This document shows, piece by piece, positions 40,782 to 51,960 of a stretch of 64,000 nt of DNA. The stretch spans positions 1,860,001 to 1,924,000 of the forward strand of contig NC_082414.1 in assembly GCF_004011695.2 (NCBI RefSeq). Direction: 5' to 3'. Made by a program: the position numbers and the translations under genes. A model generated the notes under the pieces. The model was not told the DNA's origin and ran no database searches. It saw nothing but the letters and a program-made list of their open reading frames with translations. Origin of the DNA: Ascochyta rabiei. Taxonomy: Eukaryota > Ascomycota > Dothideomycetes > Pleosporales > Didymellaceae. The stretch's first letter is position 1. Every line of letters starts with the position of its first letter.

Positions 40782-41388
40782 GCTTGTAATAAGGTATTAT
40801 AAGAGAAAGTTTAGAAAAGAAGTTAAGATAAATTTCAAGAAGAGTTAGGGTTAGAGTTAAGAGCATTCTAAGTAAATAGATTAAATTTAAGAAGAAGAGA
40901 ATAGTAACGTATATAGAGATTAATGTTTAAGATATAGAGATAAGGTAAGAGTTTAATAAAAAGGTAAGACAGAAGTATAGTTAGTTAAGAGATTAAGAGT
41001 AGTAGAGAAGAAAAAGAAGAGAATATAAGCTGTACAGAAAAGAGAATTTAAAAGAGAATTTAAGAGAGTTAAGTAGAAGCAAGGTAAAAGTAAGCAAAAG
41101 AGTTCAGTAGAAACAAGGTAAAAGTAGGGAAAAAAGTAAGATAACAATAAAGAGTAAGATAGTAAAAGAAAAGAAAAAAAAAGAATGTAAAGAAAATAAA
41201 TTAGTAGTTATAAGATAGAATAGCTAAAGGTAGAGAAAAGGGGTAAGGGGTGGGCCCGTAAGGAAGGAAAGGAGGGTGCTCGCAAGGGCAACTGTTAAGG
41301 GTCAAAGTGGCCTTCTAACGAGTATGCATTTGTCCTCACTAATATGACACAGCAATTCGGAGTATGAATCGCGTTAATGCTAACCCAA
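40782..41388. repeat. C-poor tail after TLH copy B
   Basis: Begins with gtgggcggtaggcttgtaataaggtatta, the same motif that recurs in element tails 1 and 2, then becomes an A/G/T-rich stretch with very few C. It ends at a short GC-richer stretch (41250-41388) before telomere repeats. No gene is seen; the 40953-41147 minus frame is a by-product of purine bias. Confidence 0.6.
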
Positions 41389-41590
41389 ACTCGCTTAGCG
41401 TTAGGGTTTAGGGTTAGGGTTCGCGGCCCGAATTGTTAGGCCCGAATCGCGTAGAACAACAACACAACAAACATCAAGACCGCAGCATAACTATTGCACG
41501 GACTTGCACATCTCTCCGCACAGCTTCTGTAGGCTACAGACCATTATTGTGGTAGTGTTAGGGTTAGGGTACCAGGTTAGGGTTCGCTAT
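41389..41590 (+). repeat. Interstitial telomere tracts (TTAGGG) upstream of TLH copy C
   Basis: Two short G-strand tracts: gcgttagggtttagggttagggtt at 41398-41421 and gttagggttagggt at about 41563-41578, with a further gttagggttcgc just after. Between them is unique A/C-rich sequence. The orientation is the same as every other tract in the window. Confidence 0.85.
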
Positions 41591-41689
41591 AGATCAGGCC
41601 CAGCAAAACTACACAACAGCTCTGCAACAGCGCAGTAACAACAACAATAACAAACAACACAGCCAACACAGTCGCAAAAACTGTGCTTA

Positions 41690-43945
41690 GGTGTTGCTTG
41701 AAAATTGCAATGCCATTCTCTGTTTCTTAGAGGAATACGGCGTGCTAGTATGCAAGGATCACTGAACAGGCGTTGTCAATCTCAATAGGCATCTCTCGCA
41801 GCACCACAACGTGCCTGCTGCAACTTGGAGAGAGATTGTTAGGCGCTTTAGTCACTACACGTTAACTGAACCTAACAATGTTAAACTTCCAGACGAGCCA
41901 GCGATGCTGATTGAAGAGCTTAGGGCGCTGGTAGACGCGCTGCAGTGCAGGACATGTAACTACATCAGCACTAACAAGGATATATTCCGCCAGCACTACA
42001 AAAAAGATCACCAGCAAGCTTAGATAAGAGAGAAAAGCTCGCTGTACAAGACTGTCAAAGTTCAGAGTTTTTTCTGCACAGCAGGGATGCAGAAGTATTT
42101 TGTTGTTAAAATAGACAATGCTGGCAATCCCAAAAACGCTAACGTTGAAGTTGCTGTGCAGGAAGAGCTGGCTGCGTACAGCTTGACACAACAATAAATT
42201 CAAGAAGAGCTGCAGATACTAGAAGCAGCAGCAAAGACCAATAAGACAGGCTAGTTTAAGCGCACAGGATGGTTGGAGTTCTTTAAGGGCCGGAATCTTA
42301 AGCATCTCGTCCACCAAGCCCGCGCGCCCGATCGCGGTGAAGACAAGATGAAGCTTGCCACCAAGCTGACAGAGCAACTGGTTGAGAGAAGCGTTAGGGG
42401 ACTGGCTACGCTTCTGCACGAGCTAAGGCGCTGGTTACGCAGTGCAAAACTGAGCAAGGCTAACACCTGGCCGCTGGCGCGACTGCAGAACCTGGAGAGT
42501 CAGGCTTGGTACGCAAGCTACATGGTGAAGTTTGTCTGCTTCTATCTGCAGGTGCTGGCCGACGAAGAGCAGCGGATCATCCGCGTAAGAGAGGGACGAT
42601 TCGACTGTGACAGTGAAGAGACGGCAAGCAGCAAGGAGGACAGCGAGGAGGACAGCGAAGATGGCGAAGATGGCGAAGAAAGCGAAGACGAGAGCGACGC
42701 CCCGCGGCCCCCCCGCAGGTCACGCAGACCGACGCTAACACGCGCAAAGGTATCGCAAGACAAAATAAAGGACGCTCGCGAGTTGTTTACGTGGACAGTT
42801 GAACAGAAGGCGTGTGCAATCAGGCTGTGGGATGCGCTTAACAGCAGCGAGCGAGCGACGCAGATGGACGCACTTCTGAAGTCCATTAGCTTGTTTATCT
42901 TTACAAAGTATCACCCTAAGGCGCTGTCTACCAGCTTAATGCAGTTTCTTGCTGTGCTTAGCATTGACCCAGACATAGGCCGCTTACGGACCGCAAAGCA
43001 CTATTCGTACATGCTAGCAGGCATGGTGTACTGCGTGCGAGTGATTAGAGCTAAAAAGCTGCTTCCAGGCGGGCAGCGCAACACACAGACAGAGCAGGAC
43101 CGCGATTGCTTTATTAAGATGCGGCACAAGTATCTGGCAGACGGCACGTTCACTCTAATGAGCGCGATGATCAGCATGCTTGCGTACAGGAAGCACGTTG
43201 CGTTAACAGCCAGCAATTCAGGCAACGCATACTGGTTGGCAGACAAGCAGATATTCTATCTAACTGGTTAGCGGATCGAGGTCAGCCGCTTCTGCAAGAT
43301 GGCGCAGGACTTGGCAACAGAGACGTCTGAGATGCTGTAGGAGCTGTGCTGGGTAGACGACGAAGAAGAGCGCTTTGCAATTAATCTTAAGCAGGTTGTT
43401 AACGACGTCACGTTCACAAAGCGGGGCACGTCTTTCGTCGACGTACCGAGCAACAAGCTAGAGAACGGGCTTGCTTAGATGCTGACGAGGGCGAGGACTA
43501 CAAACGGCGGTCTGCGACTGAAGCGCGCTGACAGACAGTGGAGCGTTAAGGCGGTGCGGCGGTACATGAGGCAGATGGACCGCTTCTTAGAGCTGCTGCT
43601 GTGCAGCGTGCACGTCACGTCAGGGCAGCCAGGAAGGGGGTCAGAGATCACGACGATTCGACACCGCAACAGCATGCTGCAGGATCGCAATATCTTCGTC
43701 GCCGACGGGCAGATCATGACGGTGGTCCGCTATTACAAGTCGCAGTCGCAGTAGGACAAGCCAAAGATCGTGCCGCGCTTCTTGCTGCTGCAGCTTAGGC
43801 AGATTATAGCGCTCTACTTAGCGTATATACAGCCGTTCTGCAAGTATCTAACACTGTAGGTGCTTAGCGGTGGCTACAGCGACTACGTCTGGCACGATGC
43901 ACAGGGCGCGTGGAACACTGATCGACTGACGAGAGTTCTAACCAA
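41690..43945 (+). pseudogene. TLH: TLH copy C, truncated within the recombinase domain
   Basis: Same subfamily as copy B (shared segment DARELFTWT near 42770). The frame runs from about 41690 with stops at 41763, 42021, 42195, 42252, 43269, 43338, 43476 and 43752. First finger region from 41751 (VCKDH, stop); second finger C-x2-C-x12-H-x4-H complete at 41946-42011. The longest open part, 42273-43271, covers the helical region and a Glu/Ser/Asp-rich linker (about 42615-42700). Box I Arg is at 43635 (GQPGRGSEI). Homology to copy B continues as SGGYSDYVWHDAQGAW, RLTRVL and stops at about 43945, before box II, so the catalytic Tyr and the whole helicase are missing. What follows is unrelated, so this is a recombination or insertion breakpoint. 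Confidence 0.85.
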
Positions 43946-44317
43946 GATAGGTAGGCTAACCATTCCAATAGTTGATTTAGGGGTACGGATTTGTTAGGGA
44001 CCAGGGCTACAGATTTTGCGCGGATATCTTATCATGGGTACAGTTGGTTTTTCTCCCAACTACAGTCGTTCTGCAACGACAGATTAGATCTGCTTCAAAC
44101 TTAGACATATATTTTGCGTTAGTAACCTGTATTACCTATGCAAGTTATAGCAAAATCAGCTTTGTAAATTATAGGGGTAGGGTTTGTTGTTGTAGTTAGG
44201 GTTGCGCTAGCGCGCGGACAATAACTGCATTAACGCAGCAGAACATTAACACCATAAACACTAACGTAAGAAAGTAACACACTAAATGCACAGCACAGAG
44301 CAATTAATTATAGCACA
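43946..44317. other. Spacer between truncated TLH C and gene A copy D
   Basis: Unique-looking sequence with one telomere-like piece (ggttagggt context: tagttagggttgcgc near 44197). It probably contains the left end of the copy D unit. No gene. Confidence 0.5.
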
Positions 44318-46108
44318 CTACGTGCCTGCAAAAGGCTTACAGAGCTTAATTAAGGTAAGCTGGCGCATTGCACGGGCGGCCGCAGGGCTGTTTGTAGTCC
44401 TTCGGGAGGGCGCAGGCTCGACGCTGTAGTCGTCACCATCTTCGCTGTCTTCCAGCTCGCTGTCTTTAATCTCCTCCACTTGCGTCGCCGGTGTCGGCGT
44501 GTCTGCCTCGATCGACAGCGTTGCCTTCTTGCTGATGGATCCGCCAGAGATGCCTTCTGAGCCTAGCCAGGCGTCTAAGGCCATGCTTGCTTTGTAGGCC
44601 TCCGGATTTACCTCTACAACCAACTTAAGCCAGATGTGCCAGAAGGGGACGCGGAGATCGTTCTCTACCCACAAGTTGGAGATAATGTTGTGCGGCATCA
44701 GGCAGAGCATGCCCCAGCCTAGCTGCTTGGCTGCTTCGTACCAGCAGAGCGCTTGGTGCAGCCGCTTCTTAAATTGCTGACGCTGCTGAGGCCCTGACGT
44801 GGCAGTGGCGGACAGCAGCAGGGCGTCTATGGCCTTGGAGCTGACTTTGCCCCTGCCGCCTCGGTTCTTAGCATCCCTGCTGCGGGCAACGTCTTGCTCC
44901 TTGATCTGGTCCATCCTCTCGGTGTAGGCCTTGCTAAGGAAAGCTATAGCCCAGTGGTACTTGATATAGATAATATCTAACTCCTGCTTATAGCAATCGC
45001 ACAGGCTCCAGGCAGAGGCGAGCGCGCTCTTCGGCACAGTCGAGGAGCTATTCTTCTGCGACAGCGACCAGCGGGTGCGCGAGGAAGCGGGCGGGCGATC
45101 CTTGACAGACTCCTGCGCAAAGGGTGAGCCTTGTGTGCGCCAGCTCCGCAGAAACGCAGCTGCAGAGGCCTGGGAGGTAGTGTTGCCGATAGAGTCGGCC
45201 TTTTTAAGCATGCCAGAAGCTGTCAGGTAAGGCGTTGCAGTACTGCTGTATAGGTCGTTGTCGTCAACCGGCTGCTTAAGGATCTAAGAGATGAACGGCT
45301 TATCCCGCCGCGAGATAGAGGCATAGGCACCGTGTTCCCTGCGGGATGCCGACTCGGGCGGCGGCACCAACCTAAGGTCCTGTTTCTTCTGCGCTCGCAT
45401 AAGCTCTAGCTTCCTGGCGCGCTCCTGCTTAGCACAGCGGTTTTTGTTAGAGACGCTCGTGATCTGGGCGGGTTCCTCCTGTCCAACCTGTCCATGGACG
45501 GGCTCTTTAGGGTCCTCGGCCGCCTCAGGTTCGCAGGGCGGCGCAAGCTGCTCAGATTCCTCCGCTTCGTCCTCTGCTTCCAGCGGCGTTGCAGGGCTAG
45601 GAGGCTCAGTGGCTTGTCAGAGGCGCTTTAACGGCCGCGCTGAGCTGGATGCAGTAGCACGCTTTGTTAATAGTGGTAGGGAATCACAGGGCCACTGCGC
45701 TGAAGGGGGTTCCTTCTGGAAGCCGTCGCTTGGGCTGCTGGCAAGATCCTGCGCTGCAGAGACTAACCGGGCCCAAGCATCAGCAGGTAGCGCGTCCTTG
45801 TCGAGCGTCTCCCTCAACAGCCATATCGCCGACAGCACCAAGTAGGCAACAAAGACAGGCTTGCAGACACTTGTCTTGTCTGGAACTAGCTAGCCTGCGC
45901 TGTGCGGGTGCAATAGAGCATCACGCTGCAAGTCTAAGACAGTAGCCTTGTTCTAAAACAGCTTTTAGTAGTCTAGGTTCGGCGGGTCGTATGCGAGCCT
46001 GTGGGCAAAGCTCAACTCGCTGGCTAGCAGGAAGCTCCGGGGCCCGCCATCGAATTGCTCGGCGGCATCTTCCAACGCGGAGATCCAGGGTAGATTAGAT
46101 GGTAACAT
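44318..46108 (-). pseudogene. Gene A, copy D: unknown partner gene of TLH
   Basis: One frame from ATG 46106-46108 (MLPSNLPWISALEDAAEQF) to a stop at 44318, about 596 codons, interrupted by a few TAG stops that fit damaged Trp/Gln codons (for example near 45285 and 45615). It aligns along its length with copy E: FDGGPRSF, SVCKPVFVA..VLSAIWLLRETL, a Pro/Ser/Glu-rich middle, the QPVDDNDLYSSTATPYLTA segment, a helical segment (YHWAIAFLSKAY), WYEAAKQLGWGMLCLMPH, then an acidic stretch and a conserved C-terminal MRQLTL. I know no family for it: no catalytic motif, signal peptide or membrane segment is visible. Its conserved divergent position next to TLH suggests an accessory function of the same element, perhaps DNA- or protein-binding (inference). 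44318-45211 is the longest uninterrupted part. Confidence 0.75.
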
Positions 46109-46324
46109 AACTGTTTGTTTGTTAATGTAGGAGATACGGCAGAAGAAGAAGGATGTTCGTTAGGTTTAGCCCCTAACTAGGGTAACGGACCGAACGGAGA
46201 TCAGCCTGTACAACATGAGCGGGCGCACAAGCTGGGGTACGAAACTTAACACAATTCAGAGATAAGAGCAGTCGCCTTGAGGAAAAAAAAACACACACAC
46301 AGAGGCTCGTAGAGGACCGCTAAC
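46109..46324. promoter_or_regulatory. Divergent promoter region, gene A / TLH copy D
   Basis: 216 bp between the ATG of leftward gene A and the ATG of rightward TLH D. It contains an A9 run followed by CA repeats (about 46283-46301). A bidirectional promoter is inferred from the geometry, which recurs in copies 1 and E. Confidence 0.5.
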
Positions 46325-49300
46325 ATGTCAGAAGCCACCGTTAAGCATCAGTACTTTGAGCACTTGGCTGAGTACCAGGTAGCAGTGTGCAAGGAGTGCC
46401 GGTACGCAGTATGGCCGGACTAGATTGAGAGCCACTTGCAGAAGCAACATAAGAGGCCGCTAAAGAACGTTAGAGCTGTAGGGGATGCCGTCTGTCAGTA
46501 GGCAGGCTTGCTACAGTACCCCAGCAAGTGGACAGTACTAGACAACAACGTGCAGCCTATCCCCCAGCTGCCAGTATACAACAACGGCTTGCTATACTAA
46601 CTTAAGCCTAAAAAATGCTGGCATATTGCAAGAACTGTTAACTTAATTAAAAAGCACTGGCGCAAAGACCACAACGGCTGGTCGCTGGGAAAAAGGCAAG
46701 GACGTCCCAGCCGAACTTGGGCAGGGACGTTACAAGCCCAGATAGAAGACGGCTGCAAGCGCGTACACTGCCAGCGGCTTTTTGGCAGCTGGCACAGATC
46801 GCAGTACTTTGAAGTGCGTCACACCCCAGACAGCGGCCCGCAGCCTGTCCCTACAGAGGGCGAGGCAGCGTAGGCGCGCGTTAGCGAAGAGATGGCTAAG
46901 ACGTGGGCCAACGTTAAGAACTGGGCGAAGACAACGATTAAAGACAGGGAGAAGGACGAGGCGGCCCTATGGCTGGAGCGGACTAGGTGGCTGCCGTACT
47001 TGAACAAACTAGATCGTCCCAAATTGCTGGCGAGCATTGAGGAGCCTAACATAGACCTAGAGAAAGATAAGAAGCCTGTTAAGGCTGCAATTTGGAGCGC
47101 GATGGATAGACTGGCCTGCGTAAGCCAGACGTCTGTTATTAAGCGGACAGGCATATTTGTGCGCATAGAGGCTATTTGTACAGAGAAGCACCAGACTAGG
47201 TACACGCCGCTGCAGGCGTACATAGACGAGAAGTTGATTAAAGAGCAGTCACGCCTGTAGAAGCAGATACTGATGTTTTTCGCAAGGACGCAGAGGGAGC
47301 ACTGTTAGAACAGCCCTAAGTACCGCTTCACACAGCAGCAGCGCGAGGCGTGGGAGGCATTGATCGAGCAGGCAGAGAGAGACGTAGGCGGGGCAGAGAT
47401 GGAGGTAGCGGACAAGGACCAGGATGAGGACGAGGAGGAAGAGGAGGAGGAGGACGAGATAATAATTGATGAACTCGACGACGAGCAGGACCCGTCCGAG
47501 TGCGACAACAAGCCCGAGAACGAGCCTGAGAACGAGCCCAAGCACGCAAAGCTGACGCTGATTAAGAAAGCGTGCTTAATGTTTTGCATTGCGCTGCTTA
47601 ACTAGCGCATCTGCTGTAAGGAGTACAACTGCGCGTTAGTGTGTGCGTTGGCTGTGCTCGGCGTTAAAGAGGACGGCTGGAAGGACGCTGAGCTGTACCT
47701 GCTGATATTGTTGTTAGTAATTAAAATTACCCGTTTCATGGTTGTACAACACGCACTCGAGCTGTCTAAGCCGTTTGAAGAGGAGGTGTTTAACAACGAC
47801 AGCGCGTACGGGGGGAGCGACAGCGGCAGCAGTAACCCCAGGCTGCGTTGACCAAAAGGCTGCTTAGAGTTTGTACAGCAGATAATGGACAGGTTTATGG
47901 TACGAGGCAGCTACAGCCTAATGTAGTAGATGCTTGACTTGCGTACGTACAGGCTGAAGGTGCATTTTAACACTACCGCGCGAGGGAACGTTAAGTAGAT
48001 AGGTAGGGACGAGCTGCTGTACAAGAACGTGCACTTCACTATAGCCCAGTTCTGCAGCATAGTGCACGGGATGCAAGCAGAGAACAAGCAGATGCTGGTT
48101 AAGGAGCTGCTGTTTTGCAACGGGCAGACGGCAGATTAAGTCCCCCAGATTCCGTGGGAGCAGCTGCGCGACAACCCGACCGACAATTGACCCAGGTGGA
48201 ACTTTTTAAAAGACCAGCGCACCTGCATGCCTGTGGATAGAGAGAGGTGGTTGTTCGAACAAGTGGGGCAAGACGCTACGATGCGGGAGCGGTTCATTAA
48301 GCCAGCTACCCGTTCTAGGATTGACAGGAATGAAGTGGAGCAGTACATAGACCGTGTGGTTGCGTTTAGGGAGAAGCTGCTCGCGCTTATGCACATGACG
48401 GCAGGACAACCCGCGCAGGCGACTGAGATATTGAGCGTCCGACACAGCAACACAATCAAGGGCGGGCACTGCAACATATTTATTGAGGACAGTATAGTTA
48501 TGTTTGTTATATAATACCACAAGGGGTACGCTGTTAGCAGCGACGTTAAGATCATCTATTGGTACTTGCCACGTAAGGTGGGTGAGCTGCTGGTGTGGTA
48601 CGTATGGTTGGTGCTGCCGTTCCAGCAGTAGTTAGAGGCGATGGTGTGGGAGAAGGAGGCGATTTCATCCCACTTGTGGCCTGCTGACCTGAACGGACGT
48701 AAATAGACTTTGGAGCGTGTGCAGGAGATGTTGAAGTGCAAGAGTTGAATTAGGCTTAAACAAGAGTTAACAATTGCAGCGTACTGTGAGATCGCCATTG
48801 GCATCAGCCGGCGATTTTTGCGCGGCTCAACAGCGTTCGCCGCCAAGGAAGGCGAGGAAAACGAGGAGTGGAAGGAGGAGAACATGGCGGCCATTATTTA
48901 AGACGAGCAGTCCAGACATATGTCGCACGTAGCAGGTATGGTGTACGCACGCAGCATTATAGAGATAGCAGGTGTTACAGCTAACAGAAGGCAGCTGTTC
49001 CGCAACTTAAGCACTGATTGGCACTGGTTTTTAGGTTTTTAGTTAGCTGTAGACGCATTGGCAGACGTAAAGAAGCGCAAGCAGGCGCCGTTCAAGAGCG
49101 AGGCCGACGAGGCGAGGATCGAGAGGCTAGAGCGGCTGAGGAAGATGGACCCGGCAGCGCAACTCAAGCAAATGAAGGGCAAGAAAGCTAAGTTTAGAGG
49201 CGTGCAGAAGGAGGCCATTAAGGCAATTATTGCCGGCGAGAGCCCCGTCGTGGCTGTGATGCCGACTGGCGCAGGCAAGAGCATGTTGTTTATGTTGCCG

Positions 49301-51010
49301 GCGTGGGCAGAGCAAGGCGGAACAACGGTCGTTGTTGTGCTGTTAGTTTTGCTGCGTAGTAACATAATGCAGCGATGCAAGGAGCTGGGGATATCGTGTG
49401 CCGAGTGGCAGAGTCGCTGCCTGCCTAACGCAGCAGCCATCGTGTTTGTAACGCCTGAGTCAGCAGTAGGAGAAGCGTTCGCGACGTTTTTGAACCGGCT
49501 GCGAGCGACGCGGCAGCTGGACCGCATTGTGATCAACAAGTGTTACATTGTGTTAAACTGTTGATACACATTCTGCAAGCAGATGCAACAGCTCGGTAGG
49601 CTGGCAGCAGCTGAGACGCAGATGGTGCTGTTAACAGCAACGTTGCTGCTGATAGAAGAAGACGAGCTGTATCAACGAATGCATTACAAGCAGAAGCAGG
49701 TCAAGATGTTTAGACAACTAACTACTAGGAAGAACGTGGCGTATCAGACTATCCAGATTAGCTGGTCCGCAAAGAAGAAGGACGTTAAGTTGATGGTTGT
49801 TAAGACGGTGCAGCAGAAGATGTGGAAGTATAGGACAGGTAAGCTTATTATATACAGTAACTCAAAGCTAAAGGTAAAGGCGATAGCAGAGTAATTGGAT
49901 TGTTACGTGTATTACGCGGATGCCATAGGCAAGCTAACTATGTTGGCAGACTTTATGGCAGGCAAGCAGCGCGTAATTGTAGCAACGAGCGCGTTAGGGA
50001 TAGGCGTGGACATACCAGATGTACAGTGCATTATTCACATTAATTGGCCGTTCACTATATTAGATTACGCACAAGAGAGCAGCAGGGCAGGCTAGGACAG
50101 GTTGCGAAGCAAGGCGGTTTTGATTGTTCAGGATAGGAAACAACGCACCAACAACAACAGGACAGAAGCTGAGCGGCAGATAGTGAAGGAGTATGTGGAA
50201 GGTGGCAAGAGCGGGGCGGTTGGCTGCAGGAGGGAAGTGTTGGACGGGTATTTGGATGGGAGGAAGGATCGAGCAGGGTGTAGAGAGGAGGACAACAAGG
50301 AGATGTGCGACGTGTGTCGAGGGATAGACGGGCAGCTAGAGGAGGTGGTAGAGGAAGAAACAGAAGAAGAGAGCAAGCCAGAGAACAACGATTGGGACGA
50401 GATAGACGTTGTTGAAGCTGAGCGAGAAGAGGTGCAGCAGGTGTTTCGGCAGCAGGAGCAGGCGCGTCGGGGGCTGTGGCAGACGTTGACAGAGCATCGA
50501 CAGCAAGAGTTTGCTGATATAGAGTGGGTGCGCAGGCAGTTAGCATAGTAGGCGAATCGATGCGGGATATGCAAGGGAGCAGGTAACGCGCAGAGCAGAC
50601 ACAACATACGGCAGTGTTAGAGGGCAGAAAGCAAAAAAGCAAAAGAGATAGTACAGAGGATAGATAATCAAGTTCAGTTTAACATGTTTTTAGGCTGTTT
50701 CCTGTGCAGTGGTGTGCTGCAGGAGATTTGCAATAGCTGGGAACTGAACGGGGAGGGGCGATATCAACAAGTAGAGGACAGAACTTGTCAGTACACTGGG
50801 GTATTAAGCGCAGGGTTAATAGGCATAGTATTCGGTTACACAGAGGCAAATGCCTAATAGCAGGTCTAATTAGTAGAGCTTGGGGTGGACGATGCAGGAC
50901 CGGGTAGGATGTTAATCGAATATTTGGGGAAGAAGCAGCCGCTAGACAACGTGGAGAGCAACAATTTAGTTAAGGAATTTTGTTAGATTACGCAGTTGTT
51001 AGCTGAGTAG
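46325..51010 (+). pseudogene. TLH: TLH copy D: zinc finger, recombinase-like, RecQ-like helicase, RIP-inactivated
   Basis: Starts at ATG 46325 (MSEATVKHQYFEHLAEYQVA). It stays in one frame for about 4.7 kb with no frameshift but more than twenty stops. First finger C-x2-C-x11-H-x4-H at 46388-46450 (VCKECRYAV...HLQKQH); a second Cys/His cluster near 46615-46670; an acidic linker near 47410-47480. In the recombinase region, box I reads GQPAQATEI, with Gln at 48416 where other copies have Arg. YHKGYAVS lies near 48515. Box II reads AAYCEIAIGI, with Cys at 48785 instead of Arg. Box III has His 48917 and Tyr 48944, nine residues apart. The helicase has GAGKS at 49268-49282, but DECH is replaced by NKCY at 49535-49546 and motif VI reads QESSRAG then stop. 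A Cys-rich tail (CDVC near 50306, CGIC near 50563) ends near 51008. Each loss fits one C-to-T or G-to-A change. Confidence 0.88.
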
Positions 51011-51224
51011 ACGCAGTAGATGCAGTAGTAGCAAATAAAAGAATTTCTGCTCACGATTCATAGAAGCGGTGCAGCCGAGTTGGGTTCAGGCTAGGACGGA
51101 AGTCAGGGTAGTGGAGTTGCGGTCGGGCCCGGACGCAAGTCAAGATAGGGTTAGGGTTTGCTGTATTTGGGTTAAGCAGACAACAGCATGTAGAAGGACA
51201 CAGAAGCTGACAAGAAGACCTATA
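51011..51224. other. Spacer with telomere-like tract after TLH copy D
   Basis: Contains gatagggttagggtttg at about 51144-51160 in G-strand orientation. Otherwise no gene or repeat is seen. Confidence 0.6.
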
Positions 51225-51960
51225 ACCCAAGTGGTTCCCTAAGTAGTTCCCCCAAGTAGTGCGTTAACCCAAGTAGTTGCCCCACCTAAGTAACATGTCC
51301 AACCCGAGTAGATCCCCCAACTCAAGTAGAGCCCCCAACCTATGCGGATCCCCCAACCCAAGTAGAGCCCCCAACCCATGCGGATCCCCCAACCCAAGTA
51401 GAGCCCCCAACCCAAGTAGAGCCCCCGACCTAAGTAGAGCCCCCGACCCAAGTAGAGCCCCAGACCCAAGTAGAGCCCCCTAACCCATGCAAATCCCTAA
51501 CCCGCGTAGTCAGCACCAACCCGCATAGTCAGCATTAACCCGCGTAGTAAGCATTAACCTGCGCAGTAAGCATTAATCCACATAATTACATAGTTAGCAT
51601 CAAGCCGCGTAGTCAGCACAAACCCGCGTGGTTCCCTAAGTAGTTCCACAAGTAGTGCGTCAACCCAAGTGGTTGCCCCACCCAAGTGGCACGTCCAACC
51701 TGAGTGGGTCCCCCAATACAAGTGGTTCCCAAGTAGTTCCCTACGTGGTTCCCTAAGTAGCGCGCCAAGTAGTGCGCCACCCTAAGTGGTCCAAAAGTAG
51801 TCCCCCTAAGTGGCCCGAAAGTGGTCCCTGCAAGCCAAGGGAGTCCACATTAGTGCCCCCAGGTAGTAAGAGCCAATCATTTAAGAAGAGCCTCTGATCC
51901 AGGAAGAGCCTGCAAACCAGGAAGAGCACCCAAAAGCAAGTAAGTCCCTAACCTAAAGCA
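51225..51960. repeat. Element tail array 2 (18-bp repeat, little RIP)
   Basis: Tandem 18-bp units, mostly cccaagtagagccccc plus aa/ga or the variant cccatgcggatcccccaa, between about 51300 and 51490. These grade into degenerate units (cgcgtagtcagcac, aagtggttcc, aagtggtcc). Because 18 is a multiple of three, long low-complexity frames appear on both strands (Gly-Leu-Trp-rich on -, Ser-Pro-Arg-rich on +); these are not genes. Confidence 0.92.

Noticed and set aside
51239..51483. Open frames on both strands rich in Gly-Leu-Tyr-Trp or Ser-Pro-Arg
   Set aside because: They are translations of the 18-bp tail repeat; the period is a multiple of three, so no stop is met. The same occurs at 62795-63169.
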